Below are positions 51,989 to 61,384 of a stretch of 64,000 nt of DNA, piece after piece (position 1 is the stretch's first letter; the number at the start of each line of letters is the position of its first letter). This DNA is from Rhodanobacter sp. B05 (GTDB lineage Bacteria; Pseudomonadota; Gammaproteobacteria; Xanthomonadales; Rhodanobacteraceae). Made by a program: the position numbers and the translations under genes. The DNA lies in assembly GCF_002001085.1 (NCBI RefSeq), contig NZ_MUNU01000013.1, positions 124,001-188,000 on the forward strand. Direction: 5' to 3'. The notes under the pieces are model-generated. The model ran no database searches. It worked only from the letters and a program-made list of their open reading frames with translations, and was not told the origin of the DNA.

Positions 51989-52855
51989 ATGAAACGCTGG
52001 CTTCTCGGTGTGTTCTGTCTGTTGTTGTCGGGCGCGGCGCTGGCGGCCGGAGCCGACGCCGTACGCAAGCGGGTGCAGGCGAGCATGCTGGTCAGTGGCG
52101 CGGTCACGGTGGCGCCGGACGGCAGCCTGAAGAGCTATGTCGTCGATCATCCCGAGCAGCTGCCCGCGCCCGTGGTCGCCCTGATTGCGCGGGATGCACC
52201 GAGGTGGCGATTCGCACCGGTCGTTCGCGACGGTGAAGCGGTGCTGGCGAAGGCGGCCATGAGCCTGCGCATCGTGGCCATGCCGGCGGGTGACGGCAAA
52301 TACACCCTCGGCATTGCTGGCAGTCATTTCGGGCAGCCGGCATCCAACGACGATCCCACCGGCAGGACCATCGGTGCCAAACAGCGACAGGCGCCCGCCT
52401 ACCCAAGGGATGCCGCCCGCGCGCACGTTTCAGGCACGGTCTACGTGGTGATGCGGGTGAACCGCACCGGCGTCGTGGATGAGGAAGCTGCCGAACAAGT
52501 CAATCTGGACGAGGTGGGCAGTGACGTCGAGATGCGACATTGGCGAACCGTGCTTGCCGATGCGGCATTGAACGCGGCGCGGCACTGGACGTTCGCGCCA
52601 CCGACCGCCGGCCCCGAGGCGGCCCGATCCGCCTGGCAGGTCAGGGTGCCGATCACGTTCAGACTGAGCGAATGGGGCCATCCGGAGCCGGCTGAGAAGT
52701 ATGGCGATTGGCATGCGTACGTGCCGGGCCCGCGCAATACTCCCCCCTGGATGCACGAACGGAGTTCGAGCGGCAGCGCCGACGCGCTCGCCGCTGGCGG
52801 TATGGTCGAGGTGGGCAAGGGGTTGCAGTTGATCACTCCGCTCAACGGGGCGTGA
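51989..52855 (+). CDS. exported protein with TonB C-terminal-like domain
   Basis: A 288-residue precursor with signal peptide MKRWLLGVFCLLLSGAALAAG. Residues about 130-235 follow the TonB C-terminal pattern: RQAPAYPRDAARAHVSGTVYVVMRVNRTGVVDE ... ALNAARHWTFAPPT ... VRVPITFRL. It lacks the N-terminal membrane anchor and Pro-rich spacer of an energy-transducing TonB, so it is probably a periplasmic relative rather than a functional transducer. GGAGGGG precedes the ATG at 51989. Confidence 0.82.
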   Translation: MKRWLLGVFCLLLSGAALAAGADAVRKRVQASMLVSGAVTVAPDGSLKSYVVDHPEQLPAPVVALIARDAPRWRFAPVVRDGEAVLAKAAMSLRIVAMPAGDGKYTLGIAGSHFGQPASNDDPTGRTIGAKQRQAPAYPRDAARAHVSGTVYVVMRVNRTGVVDEEAAEQVNLDEVGSDVEMRHWRTVLADAALNAARHWTFAPPTAGPEAARSAWQVRVPITFRLSEWGHPEPAEKYGDWHAYVPGPRNTPPWMHERSSSGSADALAAGGMVEVGKGLQLITPLNGA

Positions 52856-52932
52856 AGCAGGCGCCTGACATTCAGCCCCGGTTGCCGGCTGAGCGGGTAT
52901 CGCTAGGCGGCATCGCCCGTGGAGTTCCTTCG

Positions 52933-53685
52933 ATGCGTTCATGGCTTGCCCTGGTCACCTTGCTTTCGCTGCTGGTGGCAGCACCGCTGCGAGCCGACGA
53001 TCTCGCCACAGTCTGTCATGCGACCAGCAGTTACGACGTGACACTGCGCGCCGACAGCCTGCTGTTCGATCGCCCGTCCCCGGCGCCGACACGGGTGGAG
53101 TTGCAGCATGGCAGCCTGCGCATCGATGGCATCGCCGTGACGCTCGACCCGGAGCAGCAGGATCGCCTGACCCTGTTCGAGCGCGACTTGCGCGCGCTGG
53201 CACCGCGCGTGCGCAAGGTGGCGCAGAACGGCGTGGACATGGCGGTGCAGGCACTGCGTGCCGAGGTGGCGAACCTGGGCCTGGGTGCGGATACCCGTGC
53301 CGAATTCGATCGCCGGCTGAACGCGCATGCGGCCGAGCTGAAGCAGCGCATTGACAACAGCCAGAGCACGCACGACTGGCAAGGCGACGCCATGCAGCAG
53401 TACACCAATCAAGTGGCTGGTGACCTGATGCCCTTGCTGGCCGCGGACCTGGGTCAGCAGGCTGTCAACGCCGCGCTGGCGGGCGACCTGCAGGGCGCGG
53501 CCGACCTGCGCGACCGCGCCAGTTCGCTGGCCACCGAACTGCAGCCGCGCCTGCAACAACGCCTGCAGGCCCTGCGTCCGCAGATCGAGGCATTGTGCCC
53601 GGCGATCCAGCGACTCGGCCGCCTGCAGCAAGGCTTGCGCGACAGCCGCGGCCAGCCACTCGACCTGCTCCAGATCAGTCGCTAG
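52933..53685 (+). CDS. DUF2884 (YggN-like) exported protein
   Basis: A 250-residue precursor with a signal peptide ending APLRA. Family features are CHATSSYDVTLRADSLLFDRP, HGSLRIDGIAVTLDPEQQDRLTLFERDLRAL, a helical middle, and a C-terminal Gln/Leu-rich coiled region. Two Cys at the ends of the mature protein (VCHA, ALCPAI) could pair. Role unknown; periplasmic. GGAG lies 8 nt before the ATG. Confidence 0.82.
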   Translation: MRSWLALVTLLSLLVAAPLRADDLATVCHATSSYDVTLRADSLLFDRPSPAPTRVELQHGSLRIDGIAVTLDPEQQDRLTLFERDLRALAPRVRKVAQNGVDMAVQALRAEVANLGLGADTRAEFDRRLNAHAAELKQRIDNSQSTHDWQGDAMQQYTNQVAGDLMPLLAADLGQQAVNAALAGDLQGAADLRDRASSLATELQPRLQQRLQALRPQIEALCPAIQRLGRLQQGLRDSRGQPLDLLQISR

Positions 53686-53743
53686 GGCGCTCGGCCACCC
53701 CGGGTTAATGCTGGACTCAGTCGCTGCAGGCCACCATGCGGCC

Positions 53744-54214
53744 ATGAAGCTTTCGGCCACCCGGACGCAGGTCGCGTTGCCGGCGCATGCGGCGCAGGCG
53801 GTCTGCCGCGACCTGATTCAGCGCAGCATCGACCTGCGCCAGATGTACCGACAGGCCGCGCAGGTATGCGAACCCGGCTTGCGCACGGTGCTCCTGGAAA
53901 ATGCGCAGACGCTGGATCTCCTGATCGACGATCTGCTGGCACAGGCCTGCGCGAGTGGCGGGCAAGCGTGCGATCCGGGTAGCTGGCGCGGCACCGCCAG
54001 GCGGCAGCTTTCCACCTGGCTGATACGCGTGCTGGCGCGACAGGATCGTGCCTGGTTGCAGACGCTGGCGCATCGGGGAGCCGACTTGCTGCAGGCATTC
54101 GAGGACGCCATCGGGCAGCTTCCGGCCGAGTGGGCGCGCGTCTTGTGCCGCCAGCTGCCGCGGCTGCACGCCATTCACCAGGACATGCACTGCCTGGTTG
54201 GCAGCGCATCTTGA
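53744..54214 (+). CDS. PA2169/DUF2383-like four-helix protein
   Basis: A 156-residue soluble, mostly helical protein. DLIQRSIDLRQMYRQAAQVCEPGLRTVLLENAQTLDLLIDDLLAQA is followed by PGSWRGTARRQLSTWLIRVLARQDRAWLQTLAHRGADLLQAFEDAI, the arrangement of DUF2383 ferritin-like bundles. The usual acidic metal ligands are not obvious. An in-frame ATG at 53708 would add 12 residues. Its stop overlaps the DUF924 start codon (TTGA). Confidence 0.65.
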   Translation: MKLSATRTQVALPAHAAQAVCRDLIQRSIDLRQMYRQAAQVCEPGLRTVLLENAQTLDLLIDDLLAQACASGGQACDPGSWRGTARRQLSTWLIRVLARQDRAWLQTLAHRGADLLQAFEDAIGQLPAEWARVLCRQLPRLHAIHQDMHCLVGSAS

Positions 54215-54801
54215 GCGGCGGCTTGCCGGCCGGTGCAGGCGACATTCTCGACTTCTGGTTCGATCCGGCCCGCGCCGCGCAGTGGTTCGCTGCTGATGCA
54301 TGCTTCGACGGGCAGATCCGCCTGCACTTCGGTGCGGCGGTGGAGGCGGCGGCGCAAGGGCAGTTGGACGATTGGGCGGCGGCCACGCCCGCAAGCTGGC
54401 TGGCGCTGCTGATCCTGCTCGACCAGTTTCCGCGCAATCTTTACCGCGGCAGTGCGCGTGCCTGGAAAGCCGACGTCAAGGCACAGCGCGTCGCCTTGTC
54501 GGGCCTGTCCGACGGCTTCGACCAGTCCTTGCCGCCGCTGCAGCGGGTCTTCGCCTACCTGCCGCTGGAACACGCCGAGGACATGCGCCTGCAGCAGCGT
54601 TCCGTGGTCTTGTTCGAAGCCTTGCAGACCCAGGTGGGCGCCGATGAGCGGGAGCGCTTCGGCGATTTTCTCGACTATGCTCGGCGTCACCGCGAGGTGA
54701 TCGCGCGCTTCGGCCGCTTTCCGCATCGCAACGCCGTGCTGGGTCGCGTCAACACGCCGGACGAGGTGTCCTACCTCGCGCAACCCGGCGCGGGGTTCTG
54801 A
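54211..54801 (+). CDS. DUF924 family protein
   Basis: A 196-residue helical protein. ILDFWFDPARAAQWFAADACFDGQI starts the domain, LDQFPRNLYRGSARAWKAD is its signature, and FAYLPLEHAEDMRLQQRSV and FGRFPHRNAVLGR complete it. DUF924 proteins look TPR-like and are uncharacterised. No ATG fits; TTG at 54211 overlaps the previous stop (TTGA), with TTG at 54223 as alternative. Confidence 0.82.
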   Translation: MSGGLPAGAGDILDFWFDPARAAQWFAADACFDGQIRLHFGAAVEAAAQGQLDDWAAATPASWLALLILLDQFPRNLYRGSARAWKADVKAQRVALSGLSDGFDQSLPPLQRVFAYLPLEHAEDMRLQQRSVVLFEALQTQVGADERERFGDFLDYARRHREVIARFGRFPHRNAVLGRVNTPDEVSYLAQPGAGF

Positions 54802-54858
54802 GCGACGGCCACAACGCGGCAGGGATGTTCCGATCCAACACCGACCAGGGAGCAGGTC

Positions 54859-55167
54859 ATGCGCATATGTCTCATCGTCGCCTTGTTTGTCTTCAGTGCC
54901 GTCGTGCAGGCGTCCAGTACCTTGCGGGTGGGCAACCAGGTGCTCACCGCCGGCGACAGCCAGGAGCGCGTCACCGACCTGCTCGGCAAGCCTTCGTCGA
55001 AATCGCATCGACGCCGCTCGCGCACCCGTGGCAGCCGCCGTGGCGGCGTCAGGGTGATCGACAACAACCAGGGCGGCGAGCAGTGGCGTTACCGGCACGA
55101 CGGCCATGTCACGGTGGTGACCATTGTCGATGGCCGGGTCACCGAGATCGAAGATCACCGGATCTGA
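54859..55167 (+). CDS. DUF2845 small exported protein
   Basis: A 102-residue precursor with signal peptide MRICLIVALFVFSAVVQA. The mature part STLRVGNQVLTAGDSQERVTDLLGKPSSK ... GEQWRYRHDGHVTVVTIVDGRVTEI is typical of DUF2845, an SmpA/BamE-like small fold. A basic Arg/Ser-rich insertion (KSHRRRSRTRGSRRGG) in the middle is unusual. The stop codon is part of the first stem of the following hairpin array. Confidence 0.82.
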   Translation: MRICLIVALFVFSAVVQASSTLRVGNQVLTAGDSQERVTDLLGKPSSKSHRRRSRTRGSRRGGVRVIDNNQGGEQWRYRHDGHVTVVTIVDGRVTEIEDHRI

Positions 55168-55309
55168 GAGGTTGTGAATTTTTCAACCTCTCAGGCCGGC
55201 CATGGAAGGCCGGTCGCGGATCGGTCACGCAAGTGACTGATTCGCGTGAGCGCGTCCGGGCATGTACCGGACACGCGATAGAAGAAAACCACAGGAAGTG
55301 GTTTTCTTC
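55165..55309. repeat. array of five consecutive hairpins
   Basis: Stems in order: TGAGAGGTTG/CAACCTCTCA (55165-55193); CCGGCC/GGCCGG (55196-55213); CGCGGATCGGTCAC-GCAA-GTGACTGATTCGCG (about 55215-55246); CGCGTCCGG/CCGGACACGCG with a bulge (about 55250-55278); GAAGAAAACCAC/GTGGTTTTCTTC (55281-55309). Each has a different sequence, and the hairpins are nearly contiguous. None has a T tract in the usual place. Confidence 0.75.
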
Positions 55310-55401
55310 ACAAGCTCTGAGCGCAAGTCGGGAATCGCGCAAGCCGGTGCGCACGGTCGACGGGCCATGATCCGATTTGATCCTCGCACGCAGCATGGTC
55401 G

Positions 55402-56676
55402 ATGATGTGCATGGCCGACGCCCCGCGGGAGACCGAGATCGCCTTGCTCAAGCTCAATGCCGAACAACTGCGCACGCTGTGGCACGGGGTGCGCAGGGCG
55501 CTGCGAATGGATCTCTGGTTTCCGCAGATACCGCTGGCCGTGCTGATGTGGCTGGGTGGCGTGTGGCTGCTGAAGGCCGATGTGGGGCGCGGCTGGCAGC
55601 ACGACATCACCCGGATCCTCGACGGTTCGCTGCGGATGCCGCCGCGCATGCTGCCGCCGATCCTGATCGGCAGCGGCATGCTGACCATGGCGCTCGGCCT
55701 GCTCTGGCGTTCGCGCATCGCGTGGTTCATGGCGATGTTGCTGGTGCTGACCGCCGCGATCAGCACGCGCTTCGGCGGCCATGCCGGTGGCTATGCGCTG
55801 CTGGCCTATTTTCTGCTGGTGCTCGCTGCGCTGCTGTTCGCCTACCGGCATTTCGATCGCGCCAGCGTCGCGGCAAGCACGCTGTTCGCGTTGACCTCGG
55901 TGGCCATGTTGATCATGTATGCCACGTTCGGCAGCTATTACCTGGGCGCGCAATACAAACCGGCGATCACCGATCTGGTCACCGCGCTGTACTACTCGAT
56001 GGTCACCATGAGCACGGTCGGCTATGGCGACATCGTGCCGCTGACCGCCGAGGCGAAACTGTTCACCGTCTCGATCATCGTGTTGGGCGTCGCGGTGTTC
56101 GCCACCTCGCTGACCGCGGTGATCGCACCGATGGTCAGCCATTCGCTGCAACGCATCGTTTCTCGCAAGGGCCGCCACATGAAACGCGAAAAGCATTTTG
56201 TCGTCATCGGCAACACCGCCCTGGCCATCAATACCTGGCGGGAACTGGCACGGCGTGGCCGCCCCGTGACACGGTTGCTGCGCAAACAGCCGGATGACAT
56301 CGACCTGGACGAGGTGGACGTGGTGATCGGCGACCCGGGCAACACCGACGTGTTGCGCCAGGCCGGCGTGGGCCGGGCGCAGGCGGTGATGGCGATGATG
56401 GATGACGATTCGGAGAATGCGTTCGCGATCCTTGCTGCGCGCGAACTCGGTGGTGGCGCGCGCACGGTGGCCGCGCTCAACGACGGACGCCACCGCAACC
56501 GCATCAAGCTGGCGCAGCCGGACGTGGTGATCGCGCCGCAACTGCTCGGCGGCGAACTGCTGGCGATGCTGCTTACCGGCGAGGAAGTCACTTCCGACTT
56601 CGTGATGAAGAGCGTGTTCCAGGATCTGTCGGCACCCGCGCCATCGCCGGCCGGCACGGAGCCTGCCGCCGGTTGA
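55402..56676 (+). CDS. Kch-type potassium channel with RCK domain
   Basis: A 424-residue inner-membrane protein. After an N-terminal region with several hydrophobic segments, the pore loop has YYSMVTMSTVGYGDIVP, the K+ selectivity filter TVGYGD at about 205-210. A cytosolic RCK/TrkA-N domain follows (KHFVVIGNTALAINTWREL ... VVIGDPGNTDVLRQAGVGRAQAVMAMMDDDSENAF). It matches E. coli Kch in length and order. Start is uncertain: ATG 55402 or ATG 55411. The role of Kch in vivo is poorly known. Confidence 0.9.
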   Translation: MMCMADAPRETEIALLKLNAEQLRTLWHGVRRALRMDLWFPQIPLAVLMWLGGVWLLKADVGRGWQHDITRILDGSLRMPPRMLPPILIGSGMLTMALGLLWRSRIAWFMAMLLVLTAAISTRFGGHAGGYALLAYFLLVLAALLFAYRHFDRASVAASTLFALTSVAMLIMYATFGSYYLGAQYKPAITDLVTALYYSMVTMSTVGYGDIVPLTAEAKLFTVSIIVLGVAVFATSLTAVIAPMVSHSLQRIVSRKGRHMKREKHFVVIGNTALAINTWRELARRGRPVTRLLRKQPDDIDLDEVDVVIGDPGNTDVLRQAGVGRAQAVMAMMDDDSENAFAILAARELGGGARTVAALNDGRHRNRIKLAQPDVVIAPQLLGGELLAMLLTGEEVTSDFVMKSVFQDLSAPAPSPAGTEPAAG

Positions 56677-56772
56677 TCCAGCCGCGCGGCAAGCCGCGCA
56701 AGCCGCGTCGAAAGTGAATCGTGCAGCGCCGGTTTGTTAGGCTGTTCCGGTCTTCACTACGGGGCGAATGCC

Positions 56773-57624
56773 ATGCACGACTTTCTCGCGAACCTGCTCG
56801 GCGCAAAGGTCGCCGACAACCTCACCCAGGTCGGCCTGAACCTGCTGCTGGCACTGCTGGTGTTGCTGATCGGCATCTGGCTGTCCGCGCGGCTGGCCAA
56901 CCTTGTCCAGCGCGCGCTGCAGCGCGCGTCGGTGGACATCACTCTGATCGGCTTTCTGCGCAAGGTGGTCTATGGTCTGCTGATCGCCGTGCTGGTGGTG
57001 ATCGCGCTCAACATGGCCGGTGTGTCCACCGCGCCGCTGGTTGCCGCGCTGGGCGCCGCCGGGCTGGCGATCGGACTGGCCTTGCAGGGCTCGCTGAGCA
57101 ACCTCGCCTGGGGCGTGCTGCTGGTGATCTTCCGCCCGTTCCGGGTCGGCGACTACGTCACGGCCGGGGGCATCGATGGCACGGTGGAGAGCATCAACCT
57201 GATGCACACCTTGCTGCTGCTGCCGGATGGTCGCGAGGCGATCGTGCCGAACGGCAAGATCGGCAGCGACGCGATCCTCAACTACAACCGTCGTGGTACG
57301 CGTCGCTTTGACTTTACCGTGCGGATCGGCTTCAAGGACGACATCGGCGCCGCGATGGCCGAGATCAGGCACTTGTTCGAACAGGACGAACGCATCCTCA
57401 AGGACCCCGCGCCCGGCGTGTGGACGTCCGAACTGGGCGAGAGCTCGGTCGACCTGATCGTGCGCGCCTGGACCAGGTCCGGCGATTTCTGGGCCGCCAA
57501 GACCGACCTGTTGCGGGCGATCAAGGATCACTTCGACAAGGTGGGCATCAGCATCCCGCTGCCGCAGCGCCAGCTCACCGTGGTCGAGGGCAAGCTGCCG
57601 GATGCTGCGGCGAAACACAGCTGA
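56773..57624 (+). CDS. mscS: small-conductance mechanosensitive channel
   Basis: A 283-residue MscS-type channel that releases osmolytes on hypo-osmotic shock. Three N-terminal membrane helices are followed by the pore helix APLVAALGAAGLAIGLALQGSLSNLAWG with its Ala/Gly packing. The beta domain FRPFRVGDYVTAGGIDGTVESINLMHTLL comes next, then the C-terminal domain ending in ISIPLPQRQLTVV. Length is close to E. coli MscS. Convergent with the ABC/M1 gene. Confidence 0.95.
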   Translation: MHDFLANLLGAKVADNLTQVGLNLLLALLVLLIGIWLSARLANLVQRALQRASVDITLIGFLRKVVYGLLIAVLVVIALNMAGVSTAPLVAALGAAGLAIGLALQGSLSNLAWGVLLVIFRPFRVGDYVTAGGIDGTVESINLMHTLLLLPDGREAIVPNGKIGSDAILNYNRRGTRRFDFTVRIGFKDDIGAAMAEIRHLFEQDERILKDPAPGVWTSELGESSVDLIVRAWTRSGDFWAAKTDLLRAIKDHFDKVGISIPLPQRQLTVVEGKLPDAAAKHS

Positions 57625-57669
57625 CTTTGAGACGCAGCGGTCCGCCCCGGCCGTTGCGCCGACCCGCAT

Positions 57670-60600
57670 CTACTCCACCATCACCGCCCGCCGATTGTCG
57701 CTCGATACCTTGTCGATCAGCTCGTTGTACGGATCGATGCCGGCCTGCGCGGGCTTGCCGTCGACGGTGACGGTGATCGTGCTGTCGCCGTCCTTCACCA
57801 GCTGCTTTTGCAGATACAGCGGCTTGCCGTCCTTGCCGGCGCCGGGCGAGGCGGCGAACACGCCGATGTCGATCGGGAAGTCGATCTTGCCCGGGGTTTC
57901 CTTGCCCTTGCCGTCGACGTAGACCTTGCCGGCGTGCAGCTTCATGGTCACTTCGTACTTGCCGTCCGGCAGCTTCTTCGCGGTCGCGTCGGTGATGCGA
58001 TTGTCGAACAGGGTGATCTTCCAGAAGAAGTCGTCCAGCATCGGCTGCCACTGCGGCCCCAACGCCTTGCCCAGCGCGTCCATGAACTCCTGCGAGTCGG
58101 TGTACGGTGGTTGCTGGAAGCCCTTGTCGATGAGGAACTGCTTCAGCATCGCGTCGAGCTTGTCCTCGCCGACATAGTCCTGCAATGCGTAGAACACCAT
58201 CGAGCCCTTGCGGTAGTGGATATAGGCCTGGTTCTCCACTTTCGCCAGCGGCTCCTCGGCACGATCCTCGGTGGCGCGGCCGACCAGGTAGGCGTCCAGT
58301 TCGTACTTGAGGAACTTGCGCATCTGGTCAGCGCCGTATTTGTGCTTCATCACCATCAGCGACGAGTACTGCGCCAGCGATTCGCTGAGCATGGTCGAGC
58401 CCTGCATGTTGGCGCCGATCACCCGATGCGCCCACCACTGGTGCGCGACTTCGTGCGCGGTGACATCGTAGACGTAGTCCAGCTTCGATTTGTCGCGCAG
58501 GTCGGCGATGAAACCGATCGACTCGGAGAACGGGATGGTGTTCGCGAACGACTGCGCGAAGGTGGCGTAGCCGGGGAACTCGACGATGCGCAGCTGCTTG
58601 AACTGGTAGGGCGTGTAGTGGCTGTCGTAGTAGTCCAGCGAGTCCTCCGCGCTTTCGATCATGCGATCCACGTTCCAAGCATGCGCCGGGTTGTAGTAGA
58701 CCGAGATGGCGACCCCGTCGTGCTCCGCCTGCTTCACTGCATAGCGCGCCGATAGGTACGCGAAGAAGTTCAGCATCGGCTGTTCCATCTTGTAATGGAA
58801 GTAGCGCCGGCCGTTGGCGGTCCACTCCTTCTGCAAGGTGCCCGGCGCCAGCGCGATCTGGTCTGCGGCGGTGGAGACGGTGGTGTCGAAGCTGATCCAG
58901 TCGGCGTCGTTGCTGATGTAGGTGTTGGCGCGCGCCTTTTCGTCGCCCAGCGGCGGCATGCGCGGTACATCCATCTTCAGACCATACTTGCGCCGGTCAT
59001 TGCGATCGGTGAGCTGCACCTGCGACTGGTAACCGAATTGCGGCATCACCTGGTTGTTGAAGAAGGTGCCGTTGTAGGCGAGGAAGGTGCCGGCGGGGCT
59101 GTTGGTGAAGCCCTTTGGCGCGTATTCCAGGGTGAAGTCGAACGGCATCGACGCGCCCGGTGCCAGCGGGGTCTTCAACTTGTAGATGGTGAAGCCAAGT
59201 GCCTTGTCGGCGCTGACCGTGTCGTGCGGCGCGAAACTCAACGACTTCACCGCGAACCCGTCGGTGAAGTTCACGTACAGCTCGCTGATCGGCGTGTCGT
59301 GCTTGTTGACCAGGGTGTAGTGGACGCGGAGATCCAGTTTGCGCTGGTACGGGTAGATGTCGACATCGGCTTGCACCGCGGTGATCCGCGGTTGCGGCGC
59401 GTCCTTGTATTTGGCGTACTTCTTCTCGTAGTCGGCCTGCTCGATCTTCTGCGTGGTGCTGCTCTTGAACTGGTTCAGTACATTGGTGTTGTAGTAGATC
59501 CAGCTGCCGCTGCCGATGAAGGCAAGCAGGCCCAGCGCCAGCGCCACCGCGGCCGGTGCATGCAGGCGGGCTCCGGCTTCGCGCAGGCGCTCGCGCCATG
59601 ACTGGCCGGTGCCGCGTACCCAGAACAGCGCGGCCAGCACCAGCAGCACCACCGCGCAGGCGGCCCAGTAGAAATCGAACCACAGCACGGCCTTGAGGAA
59701 GTGACCATAACCATTGAGGTCCGAATACGGTGCGCCGGGCGTGGTGCCGTAGTTGTAGATGTGCTGTTCCCAATGCAGCAGATCGAAGCCGATCGCGCTG
59801 AGCACCAGCCAGACGATGGTCAACAGGTAGCCGAGGAACTTGTTGTTCGACAACACCTGCAGGAAGACGGCCAGCACCGCCAGCAGCGCGAACGGGATCG
59901 CCTGCAGCGCCAGGGTCTCCAGGTACAGGCCGGGTTCCAGGTGGGTATAGCCGTGGCCCAGCTGCCAGCCGATGCCGACCACGGCGCCGACCACCAGGAA
60001 CGCCACGATCACCGCCAGCAGGGCACCCAGCTTGGCGGTCAGCGGCACCCAGTCCGGCACCGGGAACGCGTCGCTGACTTCGGCCGAGCGCTGGCTGCGC
60101 TCGCGCCAAACCAGCTCGCCGGCGTAGAAGGTGATGATGATGTACAGCAGCCACTGGAAGCCGCCCTGCACGTTGTCCAGCACCTGGTGGGTTACCGGAT
60201 ACGTCGCCGTGCCGTAGATCTGGCCGGACAGCAGGAAGGCGCCAAACAGGTTGGCCAGTCCCAGCGCCAGCATGATCAGGAACGGCACGCCACGCAGCAC
60301 GCTCAGCGTGTCGAACGCGAACAGGGTGCGCAGCTGCAGCAAATGGGCGCGCAGATTGTTGCCCAGTTGCACCTTGGGCAAGGTCAGTGCGGCAGCGATG
60401 ACCTGCGGTCGCAGCATCGGCGGTTCCGCCCGCTTCTTGCGCCGAGGCAGCTTCAGCCCTTCGCGGTTGGGCCGGAACAGCGCCGCGGTGACACCGAGCA
60501 TGGCCAGGCTCACGCCTGCCCACAACACGCGATTGAACAGCAGCACGCCGCTGAGCGCCGGCAGCACGTGATTGGACTGGTCGGCCGACCAGTAACGGGT

Positions 60601-61257
60601 GACGACGGCCAGGGTGCGCCCGCCGAACGGATCGAGCATGGCGGCGAGGTAATGGTTGTTGACGTCCTTGGTCAGCTGGCCCACCACGCCCTGCAGCACG
60701 AAATAGACGATCACGCCGATATAAGTGGCCAGCAGCGAGCGCGTGGTGGTCGCCAGCAGATACAGCAGGGCGGCGATGAACAGCATGTCCGGCACCACCA
60801 TCACGCCGAATGCCCAGGCGTAGCCGTGCCAGTCCGTCGGCCCCAGGCGCGCCGCGTCCACCCAGGGCATCATGCCGCCCAGCGCGATGCCCAGCGCGCA
60901 GGCCAGCATGATCGCCAGCGAGGCGGCGTAGCCGGCGGCGAAGCGCCCGCCCAGATAGGCGCCGCGACTCATCGGCGTGGCGAAGATCAGTTCCGAGGTG
61001 CGCTGGTCGAAGTCGCGCAGCGCGGCGCCCGCGACGAAGATGGTGACCAGGAAGATGCTCAGCACGGTGAGCACGCTGAGCAGGCGCACGATCACCAGCG
61101 GCGCATTGCGCAGCACGTTGCCGCTGGCGCCGCCGAGGATCACCGCGTCGGTGCTGGCCAGCGCAAACGCCAGCGCGCAGAACGCGACGGCGACAATCCA
61201 GAACAGCGGCGCCTTCAGCTGCTGGCGCAATTCAAAACGAAGTATCTCGAAGAACAT
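57670..61257 (-). CDS. ABC transporter permease fused to an M1-family aminopeptidase
   Basis: A 1195-residue inner-membrane protein. Residues 1 to about 600 form two ABC-2-type permease units (MFFEILRFELRQQLKAPLFWI ... and a second starting near LRTLFAFDTLSVLRGVPF), with roughly 12-14 helices in total. After a further membrane helix (about 585), a large periplasmic M1 peptidase domain follows. HEVAHQWWAH carries the zinc ligands His935 and His939 with Glu936, and MLSESLAQY carries the downstream Glu ligand. This known fusion type presumably couples peptide processing with export, but its substrate is unknown. Its ATPase is encoded immediately upstream, separated by a REP-like palindrome. Confidence 0.92.
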   Translation of the reverse strand: MFFEILRFELRQQLKAPLFWIVAVAFCALAFALASTDAVILGGASGNVLRNAPLVIVRLLSVLTVLSIFLVTIFVAGAALRDFDQRTSELIFATPMSRGAYLGGRFAAGYAASLAIMLACALGIALGGMMPWVDAARLGPTDWHGYAWAFGVMVVPDMLFIAALLYLLATTTRSLLATYIGVIVYFVLQGVVGQLTKDVNNHYLAAMLDPFGGRTLAVVTRYWSADQSNHVLPALSGVLLFNRVLWAGVSLAMLGVTAALFRPNREGLKLPRRKKRAEPPMLRPQVIAAALTLPKVQLGNNLRAHLLQLRTLFAFDTLSVLRGVPFLIMLALGLANLFGAFLLSGQIYGTATYPVTHQVLDNVQGGFQWLLYIIITFYAGELVWRERSQRSAEVSDAFPVPDWVPLTAKLGALLAVIVAFLVVGAVVGIGWQLGHGYTHLEPGLYLETLALQAIPFALLAVLAVFLQVLSNNKFLGYLLTIVWLVLSAIGFDLLHWEQHIYNYGTTPGAPYSDLNGYGHFLKAVLWFDFYWAACAVVLLVLAALFWVRGTGQSWRERLREAGARLHAPAAVALALGLLAFIGSGSWIYYNTNVLNQFKSSTTQKIEQADYEKKYAKYKDAPQPRITAVQADVDIYPYQRKLDLRVHYTLVNKHDTPISELYVNFTDGFAVKSLSFAPHDTVSADKALGFTIYKLKTPLAPGASMPFDFTLEYAPKGFTNSPAGTFLAYNGTFFNNQVMPQFGYQSQVQLTDRNDRRKYGLKMDVPRMPPLGDEKARANTYISNDADWISFDTTVSTAADQIALAPGTLQKEWTANGRRYFHYKMEQPMLNFFAYLSARYAVKQAEHDGVAISVYYNPAHAWNVDRMIESAEDSLDYYDSHYTPYQFKQLRIVEFPGYATFAQSFANTIPFSESIGFIADLRDKSKLDYVYDVTAHEVAHQWWAHRVIGANMQGSTMLSESLAQYSSLMVMKHKYGADQMRKFLKYELDAYLVGRATEDRAEEPLAKVENQAYIHYRKGSMVFYALQDYVGEDKLDAMLKQFLIDKGFQQPPYTDSQEFMDALGKALGPQWQPMLDDFFWKITLFDNRITDATAKKLPDGKYEVTMKLHAGKVYVDGKGKETPGKIDFPIDIGVFAASPGAGKDGKPLYLQKQLVKDGDSTITVTVDGKPAQAGIDPYNELIDKVSSDNRRAVMVE

Positions 61258-61278
61258 GAGTGATCCTGTCTGGTCGCT

Positions 61279-61365
61279 GTAGGAGCCCGCTGGCGGGCGA
61301 TGCTCTTGTCTTAATGCCGTAACGAAAGATCGGAGCAAGAGCATCGCCCGCCAGCGGGCTCCTAC
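61279..61365. repeat. paired REP-like palindrome (GTAGGAGCCCGC type)
   Basis: A 30-nt arm (61279-61308), beginning GTAGGAGCCCGCTGGCGGGC, and its exact complement (61336-61365) enclose 27 nt. Each arm also has its own small GCCCGC/GCGGGC stem. This is the GTAGGAGC... REP type widespread in Pseudomonas and Xanthomonadales. It sits between the ATPase and permease genes of one transport unit, so it may act in mRNA stability or partial termination. Confidence 0.85.
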
Positions 61366-61384
61366 GGCAGGATATCGGGCAAGC

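Noticed and set aside
51989-52855. An energy-transducing TonB partner for the receptor
   Set aside because: It has a cleavable signal peptide instead of a membrane anchor, no Pro-rich spacer and no ExbB/ExbD neighbours, so it is more likely a periplasmic protein with a TonB-like domain.
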